Below, in pieces: positions 44,439 through 54,477 of a stretch of DNA of 64,000 nucleotides. The stretch is from positions 1-64,000 of the forward strand of contig NZ_JARYZI010000002.1 of the NCBI RefSeq assembly GCF_029914245.1, read 5' to 3'. The DNA is from Fusibacter bizertensis. GTDB taxonomy: Bacteria; Bacillota; Clostridia; Peptostreptococcales; Acidaminobacteraceae. The notes under the pieces were generated by a model. It was not told the origin of the DNA and did no database searches. It worked only from the letters and a program-made list of their open reading frames with translations. How positions within the stretch are numbered: position 1 is the first letter of the stretch; each line of letters begins with the position of its first letter. Made by a program: the position numbers and the translations under genes.

Positions 44439-45185
44439 TTAAAAGTTAACCAATTGTAAAAAATCACTTGGCTCTAAGCTTGCGCCGCCAACCAATGCGC
44501 CATCGATATCAGACTCGTTCATGATTTCTTCTACATTTGCAGGTTTAACACTTCCGCCGTATTGAATTCTAACTTCTTCTGATACTGCATCACCATAAAG
44601 TCCTACAAGAACTTCTCTGATAAATGCAATTACATCATTTGCATCTTGACTACTTGCAGTTTTACCAGTTCCAATTGCCCAGATTGGTTCATAAGCAATA
44701 ACAACTTTAGGTGCATCAGCTGCAGCAATGCCAGTAAACGCTTCTTCTATTTGAACTTTACAATGAGACTTTGTTTCTCCAGCTTCGCGTTGCTCTAGTG
44801 TTTCACCACAGCAAACGATTGGCGTAAGTCCTTTTTGTAATGCTTTGTGTGCTTTTTTGTTAACTGTTTCGTTAGTTTCTCCAAAATACTGACGTCTTTC
44901 AGAGTGACCAATGATGACATGTGTCACACCGATATCAAGAAGCATATCAGCACTTACTTCGCCTGTAAAAGCACCTTTGTCTTCAAAATGCATATTTTGA
45001 GCACCGATCTTTACAGATGTTCCTTTTGCTGCTTCAACTAAGCTAGGAAGTAATGTATATGGTGCACAGATTAATGCTTCTACATCAGTTCCTTCAACTT
45101 CATTTTTTACTGCATTTATAAATGCTACGCCTTCAGCAACTGTTTTGTGCATTTTCCAGTTACCTGCGATTATTGGTTTTCTCAT
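44439..45185 (-). CDS. tpiA: Triosephosphate isomerase
   Basis: 248 residues. All catalytic elements: Asn and Lys in GNWKMHK, His in IIGHSERRQ, Glu in VIAYEPIWAIGTG, and the phosphate loop YGGSVKPANV with GALVGGASL. It interconverts dihydroxyacetone phosphate and glyceraldehyde 3-phosphate. Nine bases follow pgk; ten precede gpmI. Ribosome site AGGAGGAAATT. No oddities. Confidence 0.98.
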   Translation of the reverse strand: MRKPIIAGNWKMHKTVAEGVAFINAVKNEVEGTDVEALICAPYTLLPSLVEAAKGTSVKIGAQNMHFEDKGAFTGEVSADMLLDIGVTHVIIGHSERRQYFGETNETVNKKAHKALQKGLTPIVCCGETLEQREAGETKSHCKVQIEEAFTGIAAADAPKVVIAYEPIWAIGTGKTASSQDANDVIAFIREVLVGLYGDAVSEEVRIQYGGSVKPANVEEIMNESDIDGALVGGASLEPSDFLQLVNF

Positions 45186-45194
45186 AATTTCCTC

Positions 45195-46388
45195 CTACTT
45201 ATCGTTAAGAGCTTCAATCCCTGGTAATGCAATGCCTTCTAAGAATTCTAAAGAAGCACCACCGCCAGTAGAAATATGCGTCATTTGATCGCCAAAACCT
45301 AAGATGTTAACAGCAGCTGCACTATCACCACCACCGATGATTGTAGTAGCTGATGAATCAGCAAGCGCTTTTGCTACTGCAACTGTTCCAGCTGCAAAGT
45401 TTGAAAATTCAAATACGCCCATTGGACCATTCCAAATGATTGTTTTTGATTTTGAAGCGACATCTGCATATACTTCCGCTGTTTTAGGACCAATATCAAG
45501 ACCCATATAACCCTCTGGAATATCAATTCCTTCTGTTACAACTACTTCCACATCATTGCTAAACGCATCTGCAACAACATGATCAACAGGAAGTAAAAGT
45601 GAAACGCCTTTTGCTTTTGCACTTTCAATCATTTGAAGTGCATATTCTAATTTATCTTCTTCAACAAGTGATGTTCCAATTGTATAGCCTTGTGCTTTCA
45701 AGAAAGTATAAGCCATACCGCCACCGATGATCAGTGAATCTACTTTTGTAAGAAGGTTTTCAATGACTTTAATTTTATCAGAAACCTTTGCACCACCTAA
45801 GATTGCACAGAAAGGTCTTTCAGGGCTCTCAACAGCTTCACCAAGGAACTTTAACTCCTTTTGGATAAGATAGCCGCAAACTGATGTTTCTACAAACTCA
45901 GTCACACCTACCGTCGATGAGTGCGCTCTATGAGCAGTACCAAATGCATCGTTGACAAAGATGTCTGCTAAAGATGCTAAATCTTTAGAAAATGCTTCGC
46001 CATTTTTAGTTTCTTCTGCTCTATATCTCGTATTTTCAAGAAGTATAACGTCACCATCTTTCATAGCAGCAACAGCAGCTCTTGCTTTGTCGCCTACTAC
46101 TTCTACTTCGGCTGGAAATGCTACTTCTTGTCCAAGAATTTCTGAAAGTCTTTTTGCAACAGGTGCTAAGGTATATTTTTCTAAGTTATCTGCTTTAGGT
46201 TTACCAAGGTGTGAACAAAGAATAACTTTCGCACCATTTTCTACTAAGTATTTTATAGTAGGTAAAGCACCCATAATTCTATTTTCATCTGTAATAACAC
46301 TGTCTTTTAAAGGAACATTAAAATCCACGCGAACTAAAACGCGTTTGCCTTTTACCTTGATATCTTCAATTGTTTTCTTGTTAAACAT
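45195..46388 (-). CDS. pgk: Phosphoglycerate kinase
   Basis: 397 residues from the ATG at 46388 behind TTGGAGGCCTATC; the longer frame crosses a hairpin and is not credible. Motifs: [11 protein letters not shown] at the N terminus, SHLGKP, the hinge, a GGAKVSDKI segment and the nucleotide loop GGGDSAAAV. It makes ATP from 1,3-bisphosphoglycerate. A stable hairpin separates it from gap, 78 bp upstream. Confidence 0.98.
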   Translation of the reverse strand: MFNKKTIEDIKVKGKRVLVRVDFNVPLKDSVITDENRIMGALPTIKYLVENGAKVILCSHLGKPKADNLEKYTLAPVAKRLSEILGQEVAFPAEVEVVGDKARAAVAAMKDGDVILLENTRYRAEETKNGEAFSKDLASLADIFVNDAFGTAHRAHSSTVGVTEFVETSVCGYLIQKELKFLGEAVESPERPFCAILGGAKVSDKIKVIENLLTKVDSLIIGGGMAYTFLKAQGYTIGTSLVEEDKLEYALQMIESAKAKGVSLLLPVDHVVADAFSNDVEVVVTEGIDIPEGYMGLDIGPKTAEVYADVASKSKTIIWNGPMGVFEFSNFAAGTVAVAKALADSSATTIIGGGDSAAAVNILGFGDQMTHISTGGGASLEFLEGIALPGIEALNDK

Positions 46389-46416
46389 GATAGGCCTCCA
46401 ATCATACATGAAGTGA

Positions 46417-46435
46417 ACCCTGACTAGGTCAGGGT
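46417..46435 (-). other. Hairpin between gap and pgk
   Basis: ACCCTGAC, loop TAG, GTCAGGGT: a perfect 8-bp stem without a U-tract. It could protect the gap message or set its level against the rest of the operon, as RNA processing does in the homologous Bacillus operon. Inferred. Confidence 0.5.
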
Positions 46436-46465
46436 CCACGATCAGACATAGTCCGAAAATATTAC

Positions 46466-47527
<1,062 letters not shown>

Positions 47528-47545
47528 TTAATTCCTCCTTAAAAT

Positions 47546-48601
47546 TTATAAAACCTCTTGGATTTTTTTAGCTGTTAGCTCGTCTGTAACTAAAACCAGA
47601 TTGGGATTGAGTTTGCTGATCGCTATAATAGCCTCAGTTTTTTCAACGCCTCCCGCTACAGCAATAACATGCTTTAGTTTTTTGAATATATCTAAATCAA
47701 TACCAATGGTACTGATTTCGTGAACGATTTCGCCATCCTTGTTAAAGTAATAGCCAAATGACTCTGCTACCGCTCCTTTTCCAAGGATATTATCAATTTC
47801 TTCTTGCTCGAGCACTCTACGATTTGCCATAACACTTGCCTGCCCTATTCCAAACAAGAGAACATCTAATTTAGTAATGTTTTCTAAAATTCGTTTGATA
47901 TTAGGCTCATTCTTAAGTTCTTCTATAGAAGCTTGAGAAAGATTGTCTTGTGTATATAGCATTTGATATTTTGCACCGAGTTTGTTTGCGAGTCGCTCCG
48001 CTAAAGTGTTGGCTTGATACTCATTCTTGTTACCAAGTCCACCTCTTGCAGGTACAACCATGATATCTTGATTCTCAAAATGCACCCAATCACTCTTATA
48101 CCCATTAATTACTTTTTCTATCGAAGAACCTCCAGTTAATCCAATAATCATTTTTTCTTCGATTAACGTACTCAAATACTTCGCTGCTTCGTAACCAATT
48201 TCGTTAAGAGATACTTGTTCATCTTGAATCCCAACTGAGCCTACAATCACTTTCTTAATTGCAAGTTTTTCAGCCAGTTCCTTTTCAAGTACATTGATTC
48301 CATTGATTTTATAGAACACACTTGTAAGTGCATCAAGTACTTCAAGTCCTTTTTGTGTCAATCGCATACCATCTGGAAAATAATCAATTAGATTGTTTTC
48401 CTTCAGAATATCACATTCACGTCTTACGACGCGCTCAGTGTAACCCATAGTTCCTGAGAGCATCCTTCTACCGACTGGTTGATTGAACTTGATGCTATTA
48501 AGTAAATTAAACCTTAATGGTAACAGTTCTTCCATCTCTGGAAACGCATACTTAAGAACAAATATTAAATTGTCTTGGTCTGTATTTCTTTTAGTTTCCA
48601 T
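47546..48601 (-). CDS. cggR: Central glycolytic genes regulator CggR
   Basis: 351 residues of the SorC family. An N-terminal winged helix (RRMLSGTMGYTERVVRRECDIL) is joined to a sugar-phosphate-binding domain (LTGGSSIEKVINGY, GGLGNKNEYQANTLAERLA, LFGIGQASVMANRR, VAGGVEKTEAI). In Bacillus the protein represses the operon until fructose-1,6-bisphosphate binds. Its place as first gene before gap, and operator-like repeats around its promoter, make the call firm. It should repress its own operon here too. Confidence 0.95.
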   Translation of the reverse strand: METKRNTDQDNLIFVLKYAFPEMEELLPLRFNLLNSIKFNQPVGRRMLSGTMGYTERVVRRECDILKENNLIDYFPDGMRLTQKGLEVLDALTSVFYKINGINVLEKELAEKLAIKKVIVGSVGIQDEQVSLNEIGYEAAKYLSTLIEEKMIIGLTGGSSIEKVINGYKSDWVHFENQDIMVVPARGGLGNKNEYQANTLAERLANKLGAKYQMLYTQDNLSQASIEELKNEPNIKRILENITKLDVLLFGIGQASVMANRRVLEQEEIDNILGKGAVAESFGYYFNKDGEIVHEISTIGIDLDIFKKLKHVIAVAGGVEKTEAIIAISKLNPNLVLVTDELTAKKIQEVL

Positions 48602-48638
48602 ATCTCACCATCTATTCGGGATGTTTTTTAGCCAGTAC

Positions 48639-48660
48639 TTATTTTTTTGTCCCATTTGGA
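48639..48660. promoter_or_regulatory. CggR operator candidate, downstream site
   Basis: The minus strand reads CCAAATGGGACAAAAAAATAA, matching the upstream site at 48735-48756 in all but two positions of 21. It lies about 20-40 bases past the predicted transcript start, in the leader of cggR. Confidence 0.6.
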
Positions 48661-48687
48661 TTAAAAAAAATACCCACTTACAAATTT

Positions 48688-48715
48688 ATTATACCACTCA
48701 CTAAATGAATTACAA
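48688..48715 (-). promoter_or_regulatory. Promoter of the cggR-gap operon
   Basis: On the minus strand TTGTAA (48715-48710), a 16-base spacer and a perfect TATAAT (48693-48688). The predicted start near 48681 gives an 80-base leader to cggR. Confidence 0.72.
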
Positions 48716-48734
48716 GGTGTTTTTGATAAAAATA

Positions 48735-48770
48735 TTATTTTTTTGTCCCGCTTGGTCCAAAAACGTCCCT
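48735..48770. promoter_or_regulatory. CggR operator candidate, upstream site
   Basis: On the minus strand GGGAC-N6-GGAC-N4-CGGGAC-N6: the same spacing as the Bacillus operator CGGGAC-N6-TGTC-N4-CGGGAC-N6-TGTC as I remember it. It lies just upstream of the -35 box, so repression would involve both sites. Confidence 0.7.
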
Positions 48771-48862
48771 TGTACTTAACAAACCTTAACTTTATTGCAA
48801 AATCTAGATTGTTATTATTTTGATTGTTATTAATTTGACAAATAAAATATGAGTTCTAATAC

Positions 48863-48907
48863 CAAAAATGACTTATACCAACCTCAAAATAAGGTAGCAT
48901 AAGTCAT
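48863..48907 (-). terminator. Terminator of rpoN
   Basis: ATGACTTAT and ATAAGTCAT, with inner ACCT and AGGT, form a long stem; the minus strand continues TTTTGG. It begins six bases past the rpoN stop and separates it from the cggR promoter. With the operators it accounts for the 312-bp gap here. Confidence 0.72.
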
Positions 48908-48913
48908 CATAAT

Positions 48914-50344
48914 TTAAAATCGTTTTCGTTTTGAAGAAGGCGGTATATTGAGTTCATCTCGATACTTGGCAACCGTTCTTCTTGAAATGTTAATTCCTGC
49001 TTTTACAAGTTCATCTGCTAAAAACTGATCGCTTAATGGTTTTTTGGTATCTTCTTTATCAATCATATCTTTCATAACAAGTTTGACACTCTCAGAAGAC
49101 ACACCTTCTCCACTTGCACCCTTAACACCACTTTGGAAAAAGTACTTAATTTCGAAAAGGCCGTTAGGACACTGCATATACTTCCCGTTAACAGCACGTG
49201 ATACAGTGGATTCGTGCACTTCAATTTCATCAGCTATATCCTTTAAGTTAAGCGGTTTTAGATATAAAAGACCCTTTTCAAAGAAATCATACTGATATTC
49301 TACAATCGCCGTACAAACGCGATAGATCGTATTTCGTCTCTGTTCTATGCTTTTGATAATTCTAAGTGCGGATTGTAAGTTTTTCGATAAGTACTCATTC
49401 GTAAGTGAATCTCTTGAAAATTGACTCAGCATCTTTTTATAAAAACCATTTATTTGAAGGCGTGGAGATGCACTTTCATTTACAGTCACCACATACTCAT
49501 CTTTTACTTTTTCTACATAAACATCAGGAATCACATACCTTACATCTCGCATAGAACTAAACGATCTGCCTGGTTTAGGTTCAAGTGTTTTGATATAATC
49601 GTAAGCCATTTGAATGCGCTCAGCGCTTTCACCTAGTTTTTTTGCAATAATCGCGAATTTTTTTTCTCCAAGTTCTACCAAGTGTTCTTTTACTAATGTT
49701 TCTTCTAAACTTTCTTCAAAACCTTGTTGGTAAAGTTGAATCAGCAAACACTCTTTAATATCTCTAGCGCCAACACCAGCAGGATCAAAAGTTTGAATCA
49801 ACCTAACAATTTGTTCTATATCATCATGTGTACGATTAAAAAGCATCATCGCTTCTTCGTTTTTCATCTCTAAATAGCCGTTGTCATCGATGTTTTCTAT
49901 CACATATTCACCGATCTTCACCACTTCATCTTCAAGTTTTGAAAATTTAAGCTGCATCAATAGATAATCTTTTAAATTTTCTTCGTCAGCAACAAAATTA
50001 TCGTAATTTATATCAGAATCAGCAGTATAAGTAGAACCACTGATTGGTCTTGACTCATCAAAGTAGTTGACCATGTCTTCCCAATCAATCTCAGGTTTAT
50101 CACCTTTATCAAGATCGTATTCAAATTCTTGTTCTACCTTCTCAGATATAGGTTCCTCATCGATATCTGTCGCTAGTTTTTCAAGTATTGGATTATTAAG
50201 TAGTTCTTCATTGATGAACTCGTTCAGTTCAATTGCATTAAATTGAAGAATTTCTATCGCTTGTTTCAACTCAGGAGTCATAATCAGTTTCTGAGTTTGA
50301 ATTAAGTTTAAATTAAAGTTCATCTTCATAACTGATACCATCAC
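48914..50344 (-). CDS. rpoN: RNA polymerase sigma-54 factor
   Basis: Up to 476 residues from a GTG at 50344; ATGs at 50341, 50329 and 50323 are alternatives, and the family start is near MNFNLNLIQTQKL. Region I (LIQTQKLIMTPELKQAIEILQ) contacts activators, an acidic region II follows, then the core-binding part and the C-terminal RpoN box SRRTVAKYRDELNIPPS. Helix-turn-helix: LKDIADEIEVHESTVSRAVNGK. It directs polymerase to -24/-12 promoters, opened by AAA+ activators. The window has one such activator and one such promoter, both in the malonate cluster. Downstream of it, divergently regulated, lies the cggR operon. Confidence 0.96.
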   Translation of the reverse strand: MMVSVMKMNFNLNLIQTQKLIMTPELKQAIEILQFNAIELNEFINEELLNNPILEKLATDIDEEPISEKVEQEFEYDLDKGDKPEIDWEDMVNYFDESRPISGSTYTADSDINYDNFVADEENLKDYLLMQLKFSKLEDEVVKIGEYVIENIDDNGYLEMKNEEAMMLFNRTHDDIEQIVRLIQTFDPAGVGARDIKECLLIQLYQQGFEESLEETLVKEHLVELGEKKFAIIAKKLGESAERIQMAYDYIKTLEPKPGRSFSSMRDVRYVIPDVYVEKVKDEYVVTVNESASPRLQINGFYKKMLSQFSRDSLTNEYLSKNLQSALRIIKSIEQRRNTIYRVCTAIVEYQYDFFEKGLLYLKPLNLKDIADEIEVHESTVSRAVNGKYMQCPNGLFEIKYFFQSGVKGASGEGVSSESVKLVMKDMIDKEDTKKPLSDQFLADELVKAGINISRRTVAKYRDELNIPPSSKRKRF

Positions 50345-50484
50345 ATCCTAATCTTTTAAGTCTACTGGGAATAAGCGCGTTGCTCATAAAATTATATAAG
50401 AACAACAAAACATAATAACGTTATAATTATACCAAATTGTCGTCTAAATTGATAGTATTTAAAGGGATTAGTTGCATATCCGAG

Positions 50485-50523
50485 AAAAAAAGCTGATGCA
50501 ATTTTTAGTAATGGCATCAGCTT
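50485..50523 (-). terminator. Terminator of the nucleoside-transporter operon
   Basis: AAGCTGATGC and GCATCAGCTT form a perfect 10-bp stem; the minus strand continues TTTTTTCTCGG. It lies 21 bp past the last permease gene. Confidence 0.87.
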
Positions 50524-50543
50524 AAACTAACTTGTTTTCTAGA

Positions 50544-51509
50544 TTATCTTTTTGCTTTATCGTAAGGAATACCCTCTGCTTTAGGTGCTCTTGATTTCTT
50601 AGATGTAAAGGCAAGAACAACCATCGTTGCAACGTAAGGTAACATCTTATAGTAAGTCTGATTTATGCCCAAATCATTTAGGAATGGAATTAGGGCAATT
50701 GAGTATGCAAGTGTTCTCAAAAATGCGAAGAACAATGCAGCAAACAAAATTTTCATTGGTTTCCATTGTCCGAAGATCATTACTGCAAGTGCCAAGAAAC
50801 CGAAACCAGCCACACCAGTATGACCACTGATATTACCATCTAATATACCAACCGAATAGAAGAAACCACCTATACCACCTAAGATTCCAGATAAACTAAC
50901 GCCTGCATATCTCATGAAGTAAACGTTAATTCCCACTGAGTCAGCTGCTTGAGGATGCTCTCCACAAGCTCTTAATCTCAAACCAAATTTAGTTTTATAA
51001 AATATAATCACAGTTATGATCAACAAGATAAATCCTATGATTACAGTTAAATAAGTCTTTTGGAAAAACAGTTGTCCCAAAACAGGTATATCACCTAAAA
51101 CAGGAATTTTGCGAATGAAAAATCCAACATTAGTAGTGATCCCATCACTGTTAAAAAACATCTTTGAAAAAAGCAATACAGCTGCTGGAATCATCATATT
51201 AAGTGAAGTTCCTGTAATTGTTTGATCCGCTTTCATAGTGACCGATGCAAATGACAATAACAATGAGTATACAAATCCTGCAACAGCAGCAACAACCATC
51301 CCAAGTAGCAAAATCACCTGTGGATTAATACCGCTAGATTGGATACTATACACAAAGAGTGCACCAAAGAACGCGCCAAAGAGCATGATTCCTTCTAGAG
51401 CAATATTGATGACACCACTTCTTTCACTAAACATACCTCCAAGTGCTACTAATAACAGAGGAACAGCTACAGGAAGCATATTTTGAATTAAATAAAATAC
51501 TGTATCCAT
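50544..51509 (-). CDS. ABC transporter permease (BmpA/nucleoside type), second subunit
   Basis: 321 residues, eight to ten membrane helices. The start YLIQNMLPVAVPLLLVALGGMFSERSGVINIALEGIMLFGAFFGA contains the conserved 'G-x-x-S-E-R-S-G-V-x-N-I-A-x-E-G' loop of BPD_transp_2 permeases that import nucleosides or simple sugars. FGLRLRACGEHPQAADSVGIN is the ATPase-contact loop. Its ATG overlaps the stop of the preceding permease by one base. It forms the channel with that permease. Confidence 0.93.
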   Translation of the reverse strand: MDTVFYLIQNMLPVAVPLLLVALGGMFSERSGVINIALEGIMLFGAFFGALFVYSIQSSGINPQVILLLGMVVAAVAGFVYSLLLSFASVTMKADQTITGTSLNMMIPAAVLLFSKMFFNSDGITTNVGFFIRKIPVLGDIPVLGQLFFQKTYLTVIIGFILLIITVIIFYKTKFGLRLRACGEHPQAADSVGINVYFMRYAGVSLSGILGGIGGFFYSVGILDGNISGHTGVAGFGFLALAVMIFGQWKPMKILFAALFFAFLRTLAYSIALIPFLNDLGINQTYYKMLPYVATMVVLAFTSKKSRAPKAEGIPYDKAKR

Positions 51510-52669
51510 TATTTCGCCTCCTTAGTTTCACTGTTTGCATTTGGTAATACTGTGCCTTTTTTACCAAAACGCGTTTTGATAAACTTAGCTAAAGTAGAAT
51601 TCATAATCATCGCAAAAGCAGAGAAATAAATAATTACAGCGATTACAACATCAATAATCTCAGGTTTAAATCCAACGAGGTTTGCAAGTGTACCACCACG
51701 CTGAATATGAGAGATGAACGTTGCAGAGAATATGATACCTAACGGATTTGAACTGCCAAGCAAAGCAACTGCAATACCGTTAAAACCATTTGCTGCGATA
51801 ATATTTATTGGTTCATATGTCATACTACTACCTGCAATTGCCGAAGGTGCTAAAATAGCAAATGCACCACCTAGACCAGCTAGTCCTCCTGCAATCATCA
51901 TTGTAACTACAATATTTCTTTTTCCTTTCATTCCAGCATAATCACTCGCATATTTATTATAGCCTGTCGCTTTAAGTTCATAACCAAATGTTGTTTTTTG
52001 CAAGACAATAAAAAGTATAATAGCTGTGATGATTGCAAAAATAATACCAAAGTTTACATTTGATCCTGCGATACCAAGCGAAGGAATTTGAACGCTTGAT
52101 GGCAAATAATTTGTACATGATTTACTTGCGATGTACATTGTTGCATTGCTTTGTACCCACATATCAACAAAGTACATACCGATATAGTTAAACATAATTG
52201 ACGTGATAACTTCATTTACATTAAGCGCAGCTTTAAAAATTCCAGGAATAAAGCCCCAAAGCATACCACCTATCATTCCTGCAAAGATTGCGACTACCCA
52301 ATGTAGTCCTGTAGGCAAATCCCACATAAAGCCAACATACATCGCGAAAAACATACCCATTGTATATTGACCAGAGGCACCAATGTTGAATAAACCCATC
52401 TTAAATGCAAATCCAACTGCTAAACCTGTCATCATAATTGGAGTTGCAAAATAAAGCACATCTCCAAAGCGTCCAAGTCCACCAAAAATTACATATCTGA
52501 ATCCAGCCATTGCTCTATCAGGATTTGCAAAGATCATAACTATAAAGCCGAAAATTAGACCGAGAACAATTGCTAAAAGTGCAGCTGTAAATGCTGAGAA
52601 TCCCTTAGTTTTAGTAATCGCTTTCAAATCAAATCCCTTTTTTTGAGGTGATTTGTTATTATCCTGCAT
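51509..52669 (-). CDS. ABC transporter permease (BmpA/nucleoside type), first subunit
   Basis: 386 residues. A cytoplasmic N-terminal tail is followed by about ten membrane helices. Typical sequence: GLAVGFAFKMGLFNIGASGQYTMG (the N-I-G loop) and the coupling loop TTFGYELKATGYNKYASDYAGM. Together with the permease downstream it makes a heterodimeric channel. The start overlaps the ATPase gene by 11 bp. Confidence 0.93.
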   Translation of the reverse strand: MQDNNKSPQKKGFDLKAITKTKGFSAFTAALLAIVLGLIFGFIVMIFANPDRAMAGFRYVIFGGLGRFGDVLYFATPIMMTGLAVGFAFKMGLFNIGASGQYTMGMFFAMYVGFMWDLPTGLHWVVAIFAGMIGGMLWGFIPGIFKAALNVNEVITSIMFNYIGMYFVDMWVQSNATMYIASKSCTNYLPSSVQIPSLGIAGSNVNFGIIFAIITAIILFIVLQKTTFGYELKATGYNKYASDYAGMKGKRNIVVTMMIAGGLAGLGGAFAILAPSAIAGSSMTYEPINIIAANGFNGIAVALLGSSNPLGIIFSATFISHIQRGGTLANLVGFKPEIIDVVIAVIIYFSAFAMIMNSTLAKFIKTRFGKKGTVLPNANSETKEAK

Positions 52670-54206
52670 GGTTAGTCTCCTTTACTGTGTTACGTTTTGC
52701 ACCAGACATATAAAGTCCTAATTCTTGAACAGTCGTGGTCTTTGGATCAAGCTCTCCTACGATCTCTCCTTCATACATTACTAGGATACGATCACTTACA
52801 TTCATTACTTCATCAAGCTCAAGTGAAACTAAAAGTACACCTTTACCAGCATCACGTCTTTCAACAAGTTGTTTGTGGATATATTCTATAGCGCCAACAT
52901 CTAGTCCCCTTGTTGGTTGAACTGCAACGAGAATCTCATGTTTTTTATCAATCTCACGCGCTATGATCGCTTTTTGTTGATTACCGCCTGACATACTTCT
53001 TACAACAGTTACTGGGCCCTGTCCACTTCTTACATCAAATCGTTTGATTAAACCTTCAGCATACTTTCTGACTTCATCAAATTTAATAAAACCTTTATTT
53101 TGAAAAGCTGGTTCCCAATAACGCTGTAACACTAAATTTTCTTCTAGTGAATATTCAAGAACAAGACCATGTTTATGTCTATCTTCTGGGATATGGCTCA
53201 TACCCGCTACTGATCTTTCACGAATAGAAGATTTTGTAATATCTTTACCGCATAAAACAATTGAACCTTCACTCATTTTTTCTAGACCAGTTAAAGCAGA
53301 TACAAACTCGGTTTGTCCATTGCCATCAATCCCTGCAAGACAAACAATCTCACCTGCTTTAACATCAAAAGATACATTTTTTACTGCGTTGTTTTTGTGA
53401 AGTTTAGATGGCACAGTAACATTTCTAACCGAAAGTACTACTTCGCCTTCTTTCATAGGTTTTTTATCAACGCTGAAACTAATATCACGTCCAACCATCA
53501 TTTTGGATAGTTCTTCTTTATTAGTATCTTTAACGTTAACAGTCCCTATATATTTACCTTTTCTTAATACCGTACAACGATCTGCCACGTCCATAATTTC
53601 GTTCAGTTTGTGAGTTATAAACAAAATAGATTTTCCTTCTTCTGCAAATCCTCTCATGATTTTCAGAAGTTCCTTGATTTCCTGTGGTGTTAAAACAGCT
53701 GTCGGCTCATCAAAGATAAGGATTTCATTTTCTCTATAGAGCATCTTAAGTATCTCAACTCTTTGTTGCATTCCTACAGAGATGTCTTCAATCAATGCAT
53801 CAGGATTAATCGAAAGTCCATATTTCTCACTGAGTTCTACTACCTTTTCTCTGGCTTCGCTTTTTTGGATAAAGCCCATTTTATTAGGTTCAACACCCAG
53901 AATAATATTTTCGAGAGCAGTAAAGATCTCTACTAATTTAAAGTGTTGATGTACCATACCGATTCCAAGCGTATTAGCATCATTAGGATTGTTGATTTTT
54001 ACCACTTCTCCATTTTTTCTAATTTCACCTTTCTCAGCTTGGTACAGTCCAAAGAGCACACTCATGAGCGTTGATTTACCTGCACCATTTTCGCCTAGCA
54101 GCGCATGCACTTCACCTTTTTTCAGATTCAAGGTAATATTGTCGTTTGCAATAATACCAGGGAACTCTTTAGTTATATTTAGCATTTCAACAATATAATT
54201 TTCCAC
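52659..54206 (-). CDS. ABC transporter ATPase (two ABC domains, nucleoside type)
   Basis: 515 residues in two ATPase halves. Half 1: Walker A GENGAGKSTLMS, signature ISVGMQQRVEILK, Walker B ILIFDEPTAVLTP. Half 2: the P-loop is degenerate (GIDGNGQTEF), but the signature MSGGNQQKAIIAREI and VAVQPTRGLD remain. This asymmetry is normal for RbsA/YufO-type ATPases. It powers the permease pair downstream. 270 bp upstream is the binding-protein gene. Confidence 0.94.
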   Translation of the reverse strand: MENYIVEMLNITKEFPGIIANDNITLNLKKGEVHALLGENGAGKSTLMSVLFGLYQAEKGEIRKNGEVVKINNPNDANTLGIGMVHQHFKLVEIFTALENIILGVEPNKMGFIQKSEAREKVVELSEKYGLSINPDALIEDISVGMQQRVEILKMLYRENEILIFDEPTAVLTPQEIKELLKIMRGFAEEGKSILFITHKLNEIMDVADRCTVLRKGKYIGTVNVKDTNKEELSKMMVGRDISFSVDKKPMKEGEVVLSVRNVTVPSKLHKNNAVKNVSFDVKAGEIVCLAGIDGNGQTEFVSALTGLEKMSEGSIVLCGKDITKSSIRERSVAGMSHIPEDRHKHGLVLEYSLEENLVLQRYWEPAFQNKGFIKFDEVRKYAEGLIKRFDVRSGQGPVTVVRSMSGGNQQKAIIAREIDKKHEILVAVQPTRGLDVGAIEYIHKQLVERRDAGKGVLLVSLELDEVMNVSDRILVMYEGEIVGELDPKTTTVQELGLYMSGAKRNTVKETNHAG

Positions 54207-54361
54207 TTTGACCTCTTCTTTTCTAATAGAATTCTCACAACCGATGTTACATTGTCAATAATAAACAAACTTACGTCATTTGTATATGTTGAAATTTAAC
54301 AATATTATTTTGACGTTAACTCCGGTAATAAGAAACTTCGGACATCGAACCCTCAGATTTT

Positions 54362-54381
54362 GCCACAAGCGAAATTGTGGC
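54362..54381 (-). other. Hairpin in the leader of the ATPase gene
   Basis: GCCACAA and TTGTGGC pair around a six-base loop between the binding-protein terminator and the ATPase gene. Together they may set the ratio of binding protein to membrane parts. Confidence 0.4.
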
Positions 54382-54384
54382 TTA

Positions 54385-54419
54385 ATAAAAAAAATGGGGG
54401 AAACATAAGCCCCCCCCAT
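54385..54419 (-). terminator. Terminator after the binding-protein gene
   Basis: On the minus strand ATGGGGG and CCCCCAT with extra G residues pair around CTTATGTTT and run into TTTTTTTT. It is strong, so the ATPase and permeases would be made by partial read-through or from their own promoter. Confidence 0.8.
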
Positions 54420-54477
54420 CAATTACTTATACAAACCATAAGGCTTAAAGCTTTATGCTAGGTACTTAAAAATATAA

